NCBI RefSeq assembly: GCF_026626745.1
Contig: NZ_JAPNJW010000001.1
Coordinates: forward strand, 1,332,001 to 1,396,000
Origin: Nannocystis sp. RBIL2
Lineage (GTDB): Bacteria > Myxococcota_A > Polyangia > Nannocystales > Nannocystaceae
Length of the DNA: 64,000 nucleotides
Reading direction: 5' to 3'
Positions 33,593 through 42,902 of the stretch are shown here, in pieces. The translations under genes and the position numbers were made by a program. The notes beneath the pieces were generated by a model. That model searched no databases and was not told the DNA's origin. It saw nothing but the letters and a program-made list of their open reading frames with translations. The number at the start of each line of letters is the position of its first letter. The first letter of the stretch is position 1.

Positions 33593-36500
33593 GTGAACGT
33601 ACAACCTTACGGCCGTCCCGGAGATCGCCGCGTCTACCCTCGGGTGGCATGCACGCTCGTGTGCACCGTCGCCAACGTCGGCAGCGGTCGGGTGTTGAAC
33701 GTCTCCGACGGCGGGGCCTTCGTCGCGTTGCCCGACCAGCACGCGCACTTGCCCAGTCAATTGCTCCTGTCGGTCGCGCTGCTCGGCAGCGACCAGGCCG
33801 TCGACGTGTCCGCGCGTGTCGTCCGCGTAGCCGCACTGTCGCCGCATGGCCTCGGGGTCGGCCTGCAGTTTCTGGACCTCAGCGAGGCCGCGTCTGAGCA
33901 GATCCACCGTTACGTCCTCGGGCGGCTGCTGGCGGAGATCGCCGAGATCATGGAGGACAGCCCGCGACACGTAGACCCGCGCAACGTGCAGGTCGTGAGC
34001 GGCGTCGCCTCGGTCGCCAACACCTTGCGCGACATGATCGCCGAGGGCCCCGTGCCCGGCCTGTTGTTTCAGCGCGACGTCGGCGAGCTCGTCGACTTGC
34101 AGCTGTTTCAGGTCAGCGGCGCCGCGATGTTCGTGCAGCTGCGGGACGCCGCGGCGCGCTTGCCGGCCGTCGGCGATCACGTCCACATCACCTTGACGCG
34201 CGGCACATTCAACGCCCACGCGCACTCGCAGGTGCTCGACCGCAGCGGCGCCCGCGTCACGCTCGAGGTGCCGGCCAACCTCACCCGCTTCGAGCTGCGG
34301 CGCTCGCAGCGGCGCTCGCCCGGCCCGCAGGAGATGTTCGTCTCGATCCCGCTGCCGTATCCTCCGGGCAAGAAGCTGCGGCGCGAGGTGCTCGACATCT
34401 CGGCCACCGGCCTCGCCTTCAGGATGCGGCCCGACGAGGCCCTGCTGCTGCCCGGCACCCCGCTGCGCGAGGTCGTCGTCAGCGGCGCCAACGGCGACGG
34501 CGAGACCCGCAAGACCGGCCAGGTCATGCACGTCACCGCGGTCCAGGGCGACGCCGGCGCCGTCGAGTACCTGCGGGTCGGCCTCGACTTCGGCATCGCC
34601 GACGAGGCCTTCACCAAGGGCGTGCGCCCGCGCGGCGCCTCCGAGAAGAAGTCGCTCGGCTTCGTCGAGAAGATGGGCCTCTTGATCGGCCGGCTCATCC
34701 CGCGCAAGGCCCCCGCGCCGACCGGGCCGGGCGCCGGCGGCGTCGAGGTGGTGCGCTACCCCAACCGGCGGCGCGAGGACATCGTCGCCATCCTCAACAC
34801 CACCCCGCGCGGCGACGGGCGCAAGCTGCTCGCGCCGGTGATCATCATCCCGCCGGCCCACTCGAAGCGCAAGGAGTCGACCTCCGGCCTCGCGCTCACT
34901 CTGGTCGAGAACTTCGCCCGCCGGCGCCAGGACGTCGTCGTGCTGCGCTTCGACGGCGTGCGCAACCTCGGCGAGAGCTACAAGGACCCCGACTGTCGCG
35001 AGCACGGGCGCGAGGCCATGCGCATGTCGCTGTCGCAGGCCGTCGACGACATCCAGGCCACCCTCGACTACGTCTACGACAACCCGATCTTCTCCCCGAC
35101 CCAGGTCGTGCTGGTCTCGTTCAGCCTGCAGGGCGTCGTCGGTCGCCGCGCGGTGTGGCACGACAAAGGCAAGCGCGTTCACTACTGGCTCGGCATCAAC
35201 GGCGCCCCCGCGGCCCAGGAGGTCATCCGCAACGCCTCCGGCGGCATCGACTACGTGTCGCAGCACGCCAGCGGCAAGCTCAGCGGAATCGCCAACATCC
35301 TCGGCGTCACCGGCGACATCGACCACTTCTGCGCCGATCTCTTGCGCGAGGGCCTCGCCTTCATGGCCGACGCCAAGCGCGAGATCGCCGAGATCCCGAT
35401 CCCCGTCACCTGGCTGCTCGGCCGCTTCGACGCGTGGATCGACCCGGCCACGATCCGCGAGTTCATGGCCGTCGCCGCCCCCGGCTCGCGCGAGCTCGTC
35501 GAGCTCGACTGCGGCCACATGCCGCTGTCCAGCGTCGAGGCGCTGACCCTGTTCCACACCGCGGTGCGGCAGATCTGGCGCTTCCTCTTCCGCGAGGACA
35601 TCGACCCGATCACGCCCGACCCGCGCGAACTCGTGCGGGCCCGCAACGCCGAGTGGCGGCGCGTCCCCAAGAGCCCGCTGCCCGATCGGCGCCGCTACTG
35701 GCAGGAGTACCTGCTCGGCGACAGCAGCTCGAAGCTCGCCTACGACGTCCTCAACGCCTGCGACGAGTACAACGAGTTCATCGAGCGCGAGCTCGAGCTG
35801 CTCGACGTCCGGCCCGAGCACGTCGTCTGCGACCTCGGCTGCGGCACCGGCAACCTCTCCGCCCGGCTGCTGCGCCGCCGCGGCGCCCGCGGACGGCCGC
35901 CGTGCGCGCGGCTGAACCTCGTCGACTTCGTGCCCGGCGCCCTCGACGAGGCCGAGCGCAAGCTCCGCGCCCTGGCGGACGAGCGCGGGCTCGCGCTGCC
36001 CGAGGTCGCGCGGCACTGCGTCAACATCGACATCAGCCCGGTGCGGACCCTCCGGCGCTTCCTCGCCGGGGAGCTCTACGGCTACGACGCGCTAAGGGGC
36101 ATCATCAAGGGTCTCACGGGCTACTCGATCGACATGTGGAAGGCGGCGGAGGACTGGCGGCTGCACGACGTCTTGCGCGGGCGGGAGCTCGACAAGCAGG
36201 ACCTCGCGTACCTCGCCGCCGCGTTGCCGGCGGACGAGCAGGACGTCGCCCTCGACTTCAACCGCATGACCCGCTGGCTGCGCGGGCGGCTCGGCCCGCA
36301 GGACCTCGTCCGCGACGCGCGGCCGCGGTTCGAGCGCGGTCAGGCGCCGGCGGTCGACGAGTTGCAGCTCGCGCGCCTGTCCATTCGGCCAGGCGATCAG
36401 GTCGAGCGCCTGCCGTTCGGCGACGCCACCTTCGACCGCGTCGCCTGCAGCCTGGTGCTCAGCTACCTGAGCAACCCGATCGAGGTCCTGCGCGAGCTCC

Positions 36501-36835
36501 ACCGCGTGGTCCGGCCGGGCGGGCGGATCGTCGTGTCGACCATGCAGCCCGACTTCGACATGAGCCGGATCTACCAGAACCTGCTGCACCGGCTGCAGAG
36601 CGACCCGAACATGCCCCTGCCGCCGGGCGTCGACCGCGGGACCTTCCTGCGCGACGTGCGGGCCTTCCTCAGCAGCGCCGCGTTCCTCTCGATCCTCGCC
36701 GAGGAGGGCCAGTTCGCCTTCTTCTCCCGCGAGGAGCTGACCATGATGGTCGAGCGCGCCGGCTTCCGCCGCGTCGAGACCGTCACCGCCTTCGGCGACC
36801 CGCCGCAGGCGATCATCGCCGTGGGCCATCGATGA
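33593..36835 (+). CDS. Fusion protein: PilZ - PilZ - alpha/beta hydrolase - SAM methyltransferase
   Basis: This 1080-residue cytoplasmic protein joins cyclic-di-GMP sensing to lipid-like chemistry. Seen in order: PilZ 1 (1-110) with RVYPR and NVSDGGAF; PilZ 2 (about 230-345) with RSQRR and DISATGLAF, so both have the full RxxxR and D/NxSxxG binding motifs; an alpha/beta hydrolase (about 415-660) with VSFSLQGVVG as nucleophile elbow and CGHMPLS near the catalytic His, recalling LuxD-type acyl transferases; and a class I methyltransferase (about 740-1080) with VVCDLGCGTGN and SLVLSYLSNPIEV. It overlaps the HD-GYP gene by 4 bases, so a turnover enzyme for the ligand is co-translated. Confidence 0.75.
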   Translation: MNVQPYGRPGDRRVYPRVACTLVCTVANVGSGRVLNVSDGGAFVALPDQHAHLPSQLLLSVALLGSDQAVDVSARVVRVAALSPHGLGVGLQFLDLSEAASEQIHRYVLGRLLAEIAEIMEDSPRHVDPRNVQVVSGVASVANTLRDMIAEGPVPGLLFQRDVGELVDLQLFQVSGAAMFVQLRDAAARLPAVGDHVHITLTRGTFNAHAHSQVLDRSGARVTLEVPANLTRFELRRSQRRSPGPQEMFVSIPLPYPPGKKLRREVLDISATGLAFRMRPDEALLLPGTPLREVVVSGANGDGETRKTGQVMHVTAVQGDAGAVEYLRVGLDFGIADEAFTKGVRPRGASEKKSLGFVEKMGLLIGRLIPRKAPAPTGPGAGGVEVVRYPNRRREDIVAILNTTPRGDGRKLLAPVIIIPPAHSKRKESTSGLALTLVENFARRRQDVVVLRFDGVRNLGESYKDPDCREHGREAMRMSLSQAVDDIQATLDYVYDNPIFSPTQVVLVSFSLQGVVGRRAVWHDKGKRVHYWLGINGAPAAQEVIRNASGGIDYVSQHASGKLSGIANILGVTGDIDHFCADLLREGLAFMADAKREIAEIPIPVTWLLGRFDAWIDPATIREFMAVAAPGSRELVELDCGHMPLSSVEALTLFHTAVRQIWRFLFREDIDPITPDPRELVRARNAEWRRVPKSPLPDRRRYWQEYLLGDSSSKLAYDVLNACDEYNEFIERELELLDVRPEHVVCDLGCGTGNLSARLLRRRGARGRPPCARLNLVDFVPGALDEAERKLRALADERGLALPEVARHCVNIDISPVRTLRRFLAGELYGYDALRGIIKGLTGYSIDMWKAAEDWRLHDVLRGRELDKQDLAYLAAALPADEQDVALDFNRMTRWLRGRLGPQDLVRDARPRFERGQAPAVDELQLARLSIRPGDQVERLPFGDATFDRVACSLVLSYLSNPIEVLRELHRVVRPGGRIVVSTMQPDFDMSRIYQNLLHRLQSDPNMPLPPGVDRGTFLRDVRAFLSSAAFLSILAEEGQFAFFSREELTMMVERAGFRRVETVTAFGDPPQAIIAVGHR
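36376..36394. repeat. GTCC palindromic element inside the PilZ fusion gene
   Basis: CCTGTCCATTCGGCCAGG lies in frame, encoding part of LSIRPG. Confidence 0.4.
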
Positions 36836-39564
36836 GCAGGAGCGACCTCCCCACCGTCAGCGAGAGCACCTTGTCGCGCGACGAGGGCTTCGCCGCGCGC
36901 GTGCGGGAGGACGTCGCGGCCGGCTACCGCCGCGTCACCTACCTCGGCATCGCCTTGATGCTGGGCTTCGGCGTCCTCGACATCATCAGCCTCGACGACC
37001 CGGCCCTGGTCGCCAAGTTCTTCGCCATGCGCCTGGCGCTCGCGCTGGTGATGGTCGCCCTGCTCAAGTTCAGCCAGCGGCCGCGGTTCCAGCGCTACGT
37101 CGAGAGCGTGTGCGCCCTGGCGATGTACCTCATCGGCTCCTTCATGGGCCTGATGAGCGCGCTCAACCTCGGCCACAAGAGCCACTACTACGCCGGCATC
37201 ACCCTCACGCTGATCGCCGTCGGCGTGTTCGTCCCGATCGGCCCGCTGCACGTCCTCGTCACCTCCACCGCCGTTTACCTCACCTTCGTCGGCCTGCTGA
37301 TCGCGCTCGACCCGGTGCCGCTGGCGCAGTGGGACTGGTCGGTGTTCGCCGCCAACAGCATCTTCCTGATCTCGACCGCCACCACCGTCACCGTCGGCGC
37401 CTACTTCAACCGCCGCCTGCGCCGGCGCCTGTTCGACGCAGCGTTCGCCCAGCTGCAGACCAACGAGGAGCTGCGCAGCGTCTACGAGCGCATCACCCAC
37501 AGCTACCAGGAGGTCTCGGAGAAGAACCGCGAGATCGAGGAGGCCTACCGGGCCAAGAGCCAGTTCCTCGACAACATGTCGCACGAGCTGCGGACCCCGC
37601 TGACCTGCATCCTCACCCCGCTCGAGGGCCTGCTCGCCGGCAACGCGCGCGGCGAGGTCCGGCAGGTGTTCGAGGACATGCACACCGCCACGCGGCAGCT
37701 CTACGACCTCATCAACGACCTCCTCGACTACTCGAAGTACGGCGCGCGCGACCAGCCGCTCGCGCGCGAACCGGTCGACCTGCGGACCGTCGTCGACGAG
37801 CAAGTCAAGGCGTTCGGCAGCACCGCGCGCCAGCGCAAGCTGGTCCTGCAGTGGGACCCGCCGCCCGAGCCGGTGGTCGTCCTCGGCAGCGGGCGCGAGC
37901 TCGGCAAGGTCGCCCGCAACCTGATCAGCAACGCGATCAAGTTCACCCCGGCCGGGGGTCGCGTCAGCGTCGGCGTCGGCGTCGACGGCGAGCGCGTGCG
38001 CCTGTCGGTGAGCGACACCGGCATCGGCATGAACGACACCGTCAAGGCCAAGCTGTTCACCCCGTTCTTCCAGGGCGACGCCACCTCGACGCGCGCCTTC
38101 GAGGGCACGGGCATCGGCCTCGCGCTGGTCAAGACGATCGTCAACCGCCACGACGGCGAGGTCGTGGTCGACAGCAGCCCCGGGCGCGGCACCACCATGA
38201 CCGTCGAGCTGCCGAGCCGGCCGCTCGATCCGACCGAGCTGGTCGGCATGGCCCCGGCGCAGCCGGCCCCGGGCGAGTCGATGCTGGCCATTCCTGTCCC
38301 CGAGGACATCCTCGCCATGCCGGCCATGAGCATGACGCGGATCGAGCGTCTGCCGGCGATCGAGCGGGTCGAGCTGCTCGACGCGACGATGCCGACCGCG
38401 GACCTGTCGTTCCCCGGCGCCGTCCCGCTGCTCGGCGAGCACCTGCTGGCCGCTCGCGGCGAGCGCAGCCGGATCCTCGTCATCGACGACCACCCCGAGA
38501 TCGTCCGCGTCATCGAGCGCCTGCTCGCGCCGCAGCACGACGTCTACACCGCCACCAACGGCGAGGAGGGCCTGCAGAAAGTCCGCGAAGTCCGGCCCGC
38601 GCTCGTCATCTCCGACGTCATGATGCCCAAGCTCTCGGGCTTCCAGCTGGTCGAGCAGCTGCGCAAGGACCCCGACTTCGAGCGCGTGCCGGTGCTGCTG
38701 CTGACCGCCCGCGCCGACGGCCGCGACCGCGTGCGCGGCCTCCGGCGCGGCGCCAGCGACTACCTCGTCAAGCCCTTCCTCCCCGAGGAGCTCAAGGCCC
38801 GCGTCGGCAACCTGCTGCGGGCCCAGCACTACGAGTCGTACCTCACCCGCCTCAACGAAGAGCTGGCGACCAAGAGCAGCTCGCTCGAGACCCGCGTCCA
38901 CGGCTTCTTCATCGACACCGTGCGCACTCTGGTCGCCGCCATCGACGCCAAGGACTTCTACACCGGCGGCCACTCCGAGCGCGTCAGCTACTTCGCGGTG
39001 CGGATCGCCGAGCACATGAAGCTCGCGCGGCCGCTCCTGCGGACCATCGAGCTCGGCGCTCTGTTACACGACGTCGGCAAGATCGGCATCCCCGACAAGG
39101 TGCTCAACAAGCCCGGCGCGCTGACCCTCGAGGAGATCGAGGTCATCCGCCAGCACACCGTGCTCGGCGGCAAGATCCTCGAGAAGTCGCCCGAGCTCGC
39201 CGAGCTGCGGCGCTTCGCCCTGCACCACCACGAGCGCTGGGACGGCACCGGCTACCCCGACCGTCTGCGCGGCGACGACATCCCGCCGAGCGTGCGCGTC
39301 GTCAGCGTCGCCGACTGCTGGGACGCGATGGTCTCCGACCGCATCTACCGCGCCGGCATGGAGCCGCGGATCGCCGCGGAGAAGGTCAGCAAGCTAGGCG
39401 GAAGTCAGTTCGATCCGGGCGTCGTCGAGGCGATGATGGAGATCTGGCCCGAGCTCGAGCTGCCGCCCAACTTGCGGCCCCTGAAGCCGCGCACGAGCCC
39501 GGTCGAGAACCGTCAGGGCCCACGCGTCAGCGAGTGCGGCGAGGTCTACGAGGTCCACAACTGA
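36832..39564 (+). CDS. Hybrid histidine kinase - receiver - HD-GYP phosphodiesterase
   Basis: This 910-residue membrane protein has about six hydrophobic segments (30-200), a HisKA domain (NMSHELRTPLTC, about 245), an intact HATPase (NLISNAIKFTPAGG and DTGIGM), a receiver (acceptor Asp in VISDVMMPKLSG, about 594; KPFLP) and an HD-GYP domain (HDVGKIGIPDKV about 746; HHERWDGTGYPDRL about 800), which hydrolyses cyclic-di-GMP. The signal passed within one chain would control the ligand of the PilZ protein encoded just upstream. The ATG overlaps that gene's stop. Codons near 38290-38311 contain a palindromic element (encoding PVPEDIL). Confidence 0.92.
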   Translation: MSRSDLPTVSESTLSRDEGFAARVREDVAAGYRRVTYLGIALMLGFGVLDIISLDDPALVAKFFAMRLALALVMVALLKFSQRPRFQRYVESVCALAMYLIGSFMGLMSALNLGHKSHYYAGITLTLIAVGVFVPIGPLHVLVTSTAVYLTFVGLLIALDPVPLAQWDWSVFAANSIFLISTATTVTVGAYFNRRLRRRLFDAAFAQLQTNEELRSVYERITHSYQEVSEKNREIEEAYRAKSQFLDNMSHELRTPLTCILTPLEGLLAGNARGEVRQVFEDMHTATRQLYDLINDLLDYSKYGARDQPLAREPVDLRTVVDEQVKAFGSTARQRKLVLQWDPPPEPVVVLGSGRELGKVARNLISNAIKFTPAGGRVSVGVGVDGERVRLSVSDTGIGMNDTVKAKLFTPFFQGDATSTRAFEGTGIGLALVKTIVNRHDGEVVVDSSPGRGTTMTVELPSRPLDPTELVGMAPAQPAPGESMLAIPVPEDILAMPAMSMTRIERLPAIERVELLDATMPTADLSFPGAVPLLGEHLLAARGERSRILVIDDHPEIVRVIERLLAPQHDVYTATNGEEGLQKVREVRPALVISDVMMPKLSGFQLVEQLRKDPDFERVPVLLLTARADGRDRVRGLRRGASDYLVKPFLPEELKARVGNLLRAQHYESYLTRLNEELATKSSSLETRVHGFFIDTVRTLVAAIDAKDFYTGGHSERVSYFAVRIAEHMKLARPLLRTIELGALLHDVGKIGIPDKVLNKPGALTLEEIEVIRQHTVLGGKILEKSPELAELRRFALHHHERWDGTGYPDRLRGDDIPPSVRVVSVADCWDAMVSDRIYRAGMEPRIAAEKVSKLGGSQFDPGVVEAMMEIWPELELPPNLRPLKPRTSPVENRQGPRVSECGEVYEVHN
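38290..38311. repeat. GTCC palindromic element in the kinase linker
   Basis: TTCCTGTCCCCGAGGACATCC lies in frame in the linker between HATPase and receiver. Confidence 0.45.
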
Positions 39565-39659
39565 CGCGCCTCTGCCGCCGGGATCGGGGGTCGCATGCGT
39601 AGGCGGCTGCGCACGCGCAGGGCAGCTCCGCCTCGCCGTGACAAACGGCTGCGGCCGGT

Positions 39660-39665
39660 TACAAT
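39660..39665 (+). promoter_or_regulatory. -10-like box of the methyltransferase gene at 39675
   Basis: TACAAT starts 15 nt before the GTG. Confidence 0.45.
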
Positions 39666-39674
39666 CGCCGCCCT

Positions 39675-40331
39675 GTGACCTCCTCGATCGATCGGATGCG
39701 GGCCGCCTGGCACTTCTTCCTCAACGGCTGGCGTGACTGGGACCAGACCGCCTCCTTCGTGCCGAGCTCGCGGTTCCTCGTCGACGCGCTGGTCCAGGGC
39801 GCCGACCTCGGTCGGGCCCGCAGCGTCATCGAGCTCGGCACCGGCACCGGCACCGTCACCGAGAAGCTGCTCGCGGCCATGCGGCCGGACGCCCGCCTGT
39901 ACGGGGTCGAGATCGACGGCCCCTTGCTCGAGGCGACCGCGCGGCGCCTGCCCGACCCGCGGCTCGTCGCCATCCACGGCAGCGCGGCCGACCTCGGCAC
40001 CCACCTCGCGGCCGCCGGGCACGCCGGTCCGGTCGACGCGATCGTCTCGTGCCTCGGCATGAGCCTGCTGCCGCCCGACCTGCGCGACGCGATCCTCGAC
40101 AGCGTCGCGCGGGTGCTCGCGCCCGGCGGCGTGTTCGTGCAGTACGGCTACCTGCACGCGCACGTGATCGTCTACAGCACCTCGCGGGGCTTCTCGCAGT
40201 TTCACCTCGGCCAATACCTCGGCCGCTACTTCGCCGAGCAGCGGCGGCAGATCGTCGTGCCCAACTTCCCGCCGGCCGAGGTGCTGGTGTGCCGCGGCTC
40301 GCTCCCGCGGGACATCTCCGAGGCCGCCTGA
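39675..40331 (+). CDS. SAM-dependent methyltransferase, phospholipid N-methyltransferase-like
   Basis: This 218-residue protein has a class I methyltransferase fold: SAM-binding IELGTGTGTVTEKLL, the acidic strand VEIDGPLLEA and IVSCLGMSLLP. The N-terminal FFLNGWRDWDQTASFVPSSRFL with its PSS motif is characteristic of PmtA-type enzymes that methylate phosphatidylethanolamine to make phosphatidylcholine. The substrate is inferred from this motif only. The GTG start is supported by the TACAAT box. Confidence 0.7.
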   Translation: MTSSIDRMRAAWHFFLNGWRDWDQTASFVPSSRFLVDALVQGADLGRARSVIELGTGTGTVTEKLLAAMRPDARLYGVEIDGPLLEATARRLPDPRLVAIHGSAADLGTHLAAAGHAGPVDAIVSCLGMSLLPPDLRDAILDSVARVLAPGGVFVQYGYLHAHVIVYSTSRGFSQFHLGQYLGRYFAEQRRQIVVPNFPPAEVLVCRGSLPRDISEAA

Positions 40332-40504
40332 AGCACGGCCCGGTGACACGGCGCGTCGTACTTCTGTCGCCGATGTTTTAGTTCTGTCGCGGCCGCTGGG
40401 GGCCCTGCAGGGGTGACTGCGCGAGCCGTTGCGCACCTGCACAGAGCTTCAGGATCCGCGGCTGCACAGCCTCCACGAACGTTGCACGGGGGTCGGCTTC
40501 GGTG

Positions 40505-40510
40505 TATCGC
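40505..40510 (+). promoter_or_regulatory. -10-like box of the methyltransferase gene at 40519
   Basis: TATCGC starts 14 nt before the GTG; this supports the chosen start. Confidence 0.4.
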
Positions 40511-40518
40511 TGCGGCGC

Positions 40519-41331
40519 GTGCAGAGCCTCGATCATTACTTCCAGTCGACGTACGACCGCGTCGCCGAGTTTTACGACGACCTCTGGAGCCCCAACGTCA
40601 AGACGCCGAACGACCGGCTCACGCGCGACCTGCACCTCCGCCGCGGCGAGCGCCTGGTCGACCTCGCGTGTGGCAGCGGCGCCGCCACCTTGCCGATGAT
40701 GCGGCTCATCGCTCCCGGCGAGACCGTCGCCGTCGACCCCTCGGAGAACATGCTGCGCCTCGCCGTCGAGCGCGCCGCCGAGGAGGGCCTGCACCTGCTG
40801 CCCGTGCGCTCGAAGGCCGAGGACTTCATCGCCGACGCGCCCGCTCACTCGTTCGACGTCGTGTCGATGCGGTTCGCCCTCGCCTACCTCGACTGGCCGC
40901 GCGTGCTGCCGGCGATGGGCCGCCTCGTCCGCCCCGGCGGCCGCGTCGGCATCCTGACCAGCCTCGCCACCAGCGCCCCGCAGGCGATGGCCACCTACCA
41001 GAAGTTCGCCGAGCACCTCGAGCTCGACACCGTCGCCGAGCCGCCGACGCCCCGCGAGATCGATCCGGTGCTCGACCTGCTCGGCCGCGGCGGCCTCGTC
41101 ATCGACACCTGCTGGCAGCACAACTTTCGCCTGTGGTTCAAGTCCGGCGTCGACGCCACCCGCTGGCTGCTCGACACCGGCTACATCACCCACCCGGCCC
41201 TGTCCGCGCTCGAGGGCGAGATCAAGGACGCGATGATCGAGCTGTTCGGCTCGCACCTCGAGGACGGCTTCCGCGAGGACGAGGGCGTCCCGCTCGACTT
41301 CTTCTTCGCCGGCGTCATCGCCCGGCGCTAG
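40519..41331 (+). CDS. SAM-dependent methyltransferase, UbiE/MenG-like fold
   Basis: This 270-residue protein is a class I methyltransferase: SAM motif LVDLACGSGAATLPMM, AVDPSENMLRLA, VVSMRFALAYLDW and RLVRPGGRVGIL. The order is that of UbiE and related small-molecule or lipid methylases; the acceptor is unknown. An upstream ATG-like frame exists from 40429, but the GTG at 40519 is chosen because it follows a TATCGC box and starts at the conserved YDRVAEFYDD segment. Confidence 0.75.
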   Translation: MQSLDHYFQSTYDRVAEFYDDLWSPNVKTPNDRLTRDLHLRRGERLVDLACGSGAATLPMMRLIAPGETVAVDPSENMLRLAVERAAEEGLHLLPVRSKAEDFIADAPAHSFDVVSMRFALAYLDWPRVLPAMGRLVRPGGRVGILTSLATSAPQAMATYQKFAEHLELDTVAEPPTPREIDPVLDLLGRGGLVIDTCWQHNFRLWFKSGVDATRWLLDTGYITHPALSALEGEIKDAMIELFGSHLEDGFREDEGVPLDFFFAGVIARR

Positions 41332-41332
41332 A

Positions 41333-41398
41333 GCCTGTCCCGAGGGGCAGGTCGCTCGGGCCTGCCCCTTCGGACAGCCTGTCCGAAAAACCAGCCCG
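41333..41398. repeat. Cluster of GTCC/GGAC palindromes after the methyltransferase gene
   Basis: CCTGTCCCGAGGGGCAGG, then CCTGCCCCTTCGGACAGCCTGTCC. It starts directly at the stop codon. Confidence 0.65.
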
Positions 41399-41549
41399 AT
41401 TCGCCTGTACGCGCCCACCGGCCTGAGCCGTGGTCCTCGGAGCGTCCTAGTCGGTCGGCGCCGAGATCGCCCGAGCAGCAGCTGGGTCTGCGTCGTCGCC
41501 CGCGCCGTTCGTCTCGCCCCGCGCGCCCTGAAGCCGTGAAGCGAGGCCG

Positions 41550-41573
41550 GTGACCTGTCCATCGGGCCAGCTC
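41550..41573. repeat. GTCC palindromic element upstream of the gene at 41649
   Basis: GACCTGTCCATCGGGCCAGC, a partial copy in the intergenic region. Confidence 0.4.
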
Positions 41574-41635
41574 ATCCCCTCACCCGCCCGCTCCGCTCGC
41601 TCGCGCGCCTGCTTCGCCTGCGCCGGCGGCTCGCG

Positions 41636-41641
41636 TACCAT
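41636..41641 (+). promoter_or_regulatory. -10-like box of the gene at 41649
   Basis: TACCAT starts 13 nt before the ATG. Confidence 0.45.
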
Positions 41642-41648
41642 CGCCCGC

Positions 41649-42416
41649 ATGGCTCTCTCCCCGCGCGGCCAGCAGATCCTCGGCATCCTCGTCGTCGTGT
41701 TCGTCGGCGGGTTTTTGCTGCTCGCCGGCCTCGACCGCAACGAGCTCCGCTGCGAGCGCGCGCGCGGCAGTTGCAGTTATGCCGCCGGGCTCCTCGGCTT
41801 CGAGCGCACCCGGGAGATTCCGCTCGACGCGATCGTCGATCACCGCTTCGACACCCACGCGGGCCGGGCCGGCACACGCGGCGTCACCGTGCTGATCGAC
41901 GCCAGCGGCCGCGAGCTCGCGCTCGGCGTCACCGACGAGGCCTCTGCGCGCGCCGACTACGACGCCCTGCACGCCTTCCTGCAGGGCTCTGGCGACAGCG
42001 TCACGGTCGCCACCGGGCCCAGCTGGTGGCTGATCGGCGCCGCCGTCCTCTGCTTCCTCTTCGGCCCGTGGATCGTGCGCCCCAGCGGCCCCGCGCGCGC
42101 CGCCGCGCCGGTCGACGCGCAGCCGCGACGTGGCGCCAGCGCCCCCACCCTCGCCCTCGTCGTCGGCGTCCTGATCCTCGTCGGCCTGAGCGCCTCCATC
42201 CTCACCTCGCGTACTCAGGGCTCGCTCGCCCTGCGCTGCACCCAGCGCTGCGACGTCGGCGGCGGCAGCTGCATGCCCGGCTCGGAGATGGTGCTCACCC
42301 TCGCGCCCGGCGAGCACGAGGTGCGCGTCTTCAACCCCGACGAGCCCGCCGCGCCGATCGTCCACCGCGTCGCGGTCGTGCGCGGCCAGGTCACCCACTT
42401 CGAGTGCGCGCGCTGA
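41649..42416 (+). CDS. Membrane protein of unknown function
   Basis: This 255-residue protein has three hydrophobic segments: near residues 10-28, about 118-140 and about 170-192. The loops hold a PH-like strand region (RTREIPLDAIVDHRFDT) with a Cys pair, and the C-terminal domain has several Cys (CTQRCDVGGGSC). No family is recognised. It is upstream of the type VI-associated cluster, with 73 nt to the next gene; whether it belongs to it is unclear. Confidence 0.6.
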   Translation: MALSPRGQQILGILVVVFVGGFLLLAGLDRNELRCERARGSCSYAAGLLGFERTREIPLDAIVDHRFDTHAGRAGTRGVTVLIDASGRELALGVTDEASARADYDALHAFLQGSGDSVTVATGPSWWLIGAAVLCFLFGPWIVRPSGPARAAAPVDAQPRRGASAPTLALVVGVLILVGLSASILTSRTQGSLALRCTQRCDVGGGSCMPGSEMVLTLAPGEHEVRVFNPDEPAAPIVHRVAVVRGQVTHFECAR

Positions 42417-42489
42417 CGAGCGCCCGCGCGCGCGTGCGGCCCTCGCTGCGCCGCCGCCCCCGCAGTCGTTTCTGTGGAAGCATCACCGC

Positions 42490-42894
42490 ATGCCCGAGGA
42501 ACACGACGCGCCGGCCACCGCCCTCGAACTCGTCGGTCAGCACCGCGTCGAGCTGCGCCGCGACCCGGCCGTCGACACCCTCGAGCTGTTCGGCCGCGAC
42601 GGCAAGGTCGTGCTGGCGATCGAGGTCCGCGAGACCGGCCCGGTGCTGCGCTTCGAGGGCGCCGGCCTGACCCTCAAGGCCGCCGGTGAGCTGGTGCTCG
42701 ACGCCAAGAAGCTGACCCTGCGCTCCGAGGAGGCGCTGTCGCTGTCGACCGGCGGCGACCTCGAGCTCATCGCCGCCGGCGACCTCCGCAGCACCGCGCG
42801 CGTGCAGACGATCACCGCCGAGCTCGGCGACGTCCGGGTCGAGGCCAACGACGACGTCCGGATCGACGGCGAGCGCGTGCTCGTCAACTGCTAG
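42490..42894 (+). CDS. DUF3540-like type VI-associated protein
   Basis: This 134-residue protein consists of short, regular beta-repeats (TLKAAGELVLDAKKLTL, SLSTGGDLELIAAGDL, DVRVEANDDVRIDG), the pattern of a beta-helix spike like the VgrG tip. Its size and position before a DUF2169 gene recall DUF3540 proteins found in type VI secretion effector clusters. This is a context-based call. It is 8 nt upstream of the DUF2169 gene. Confidence 0.5.
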   Translation: MPEEHDAPATALELVGQHRVELRRDPAVDTLELFGRDGKVVLAIEVRETGPVLRFEGAGLTLKAAGELVLDAKKLTLRSEEALSLSTGGDLELIAAGDLRSTARVQTITAELGDVRVEANDDVRIDGERVLVNC

Positions 42895-42902
42895 AGGCGC
42901 CC

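Noticed and set aside
33443..39015. Long minus-strand open frames opposite the PilZ fusion and HD-GYP genes
   Set aside because: The plus-strand products have complete conserved domains; the minus-strand translations are compositional shadows.
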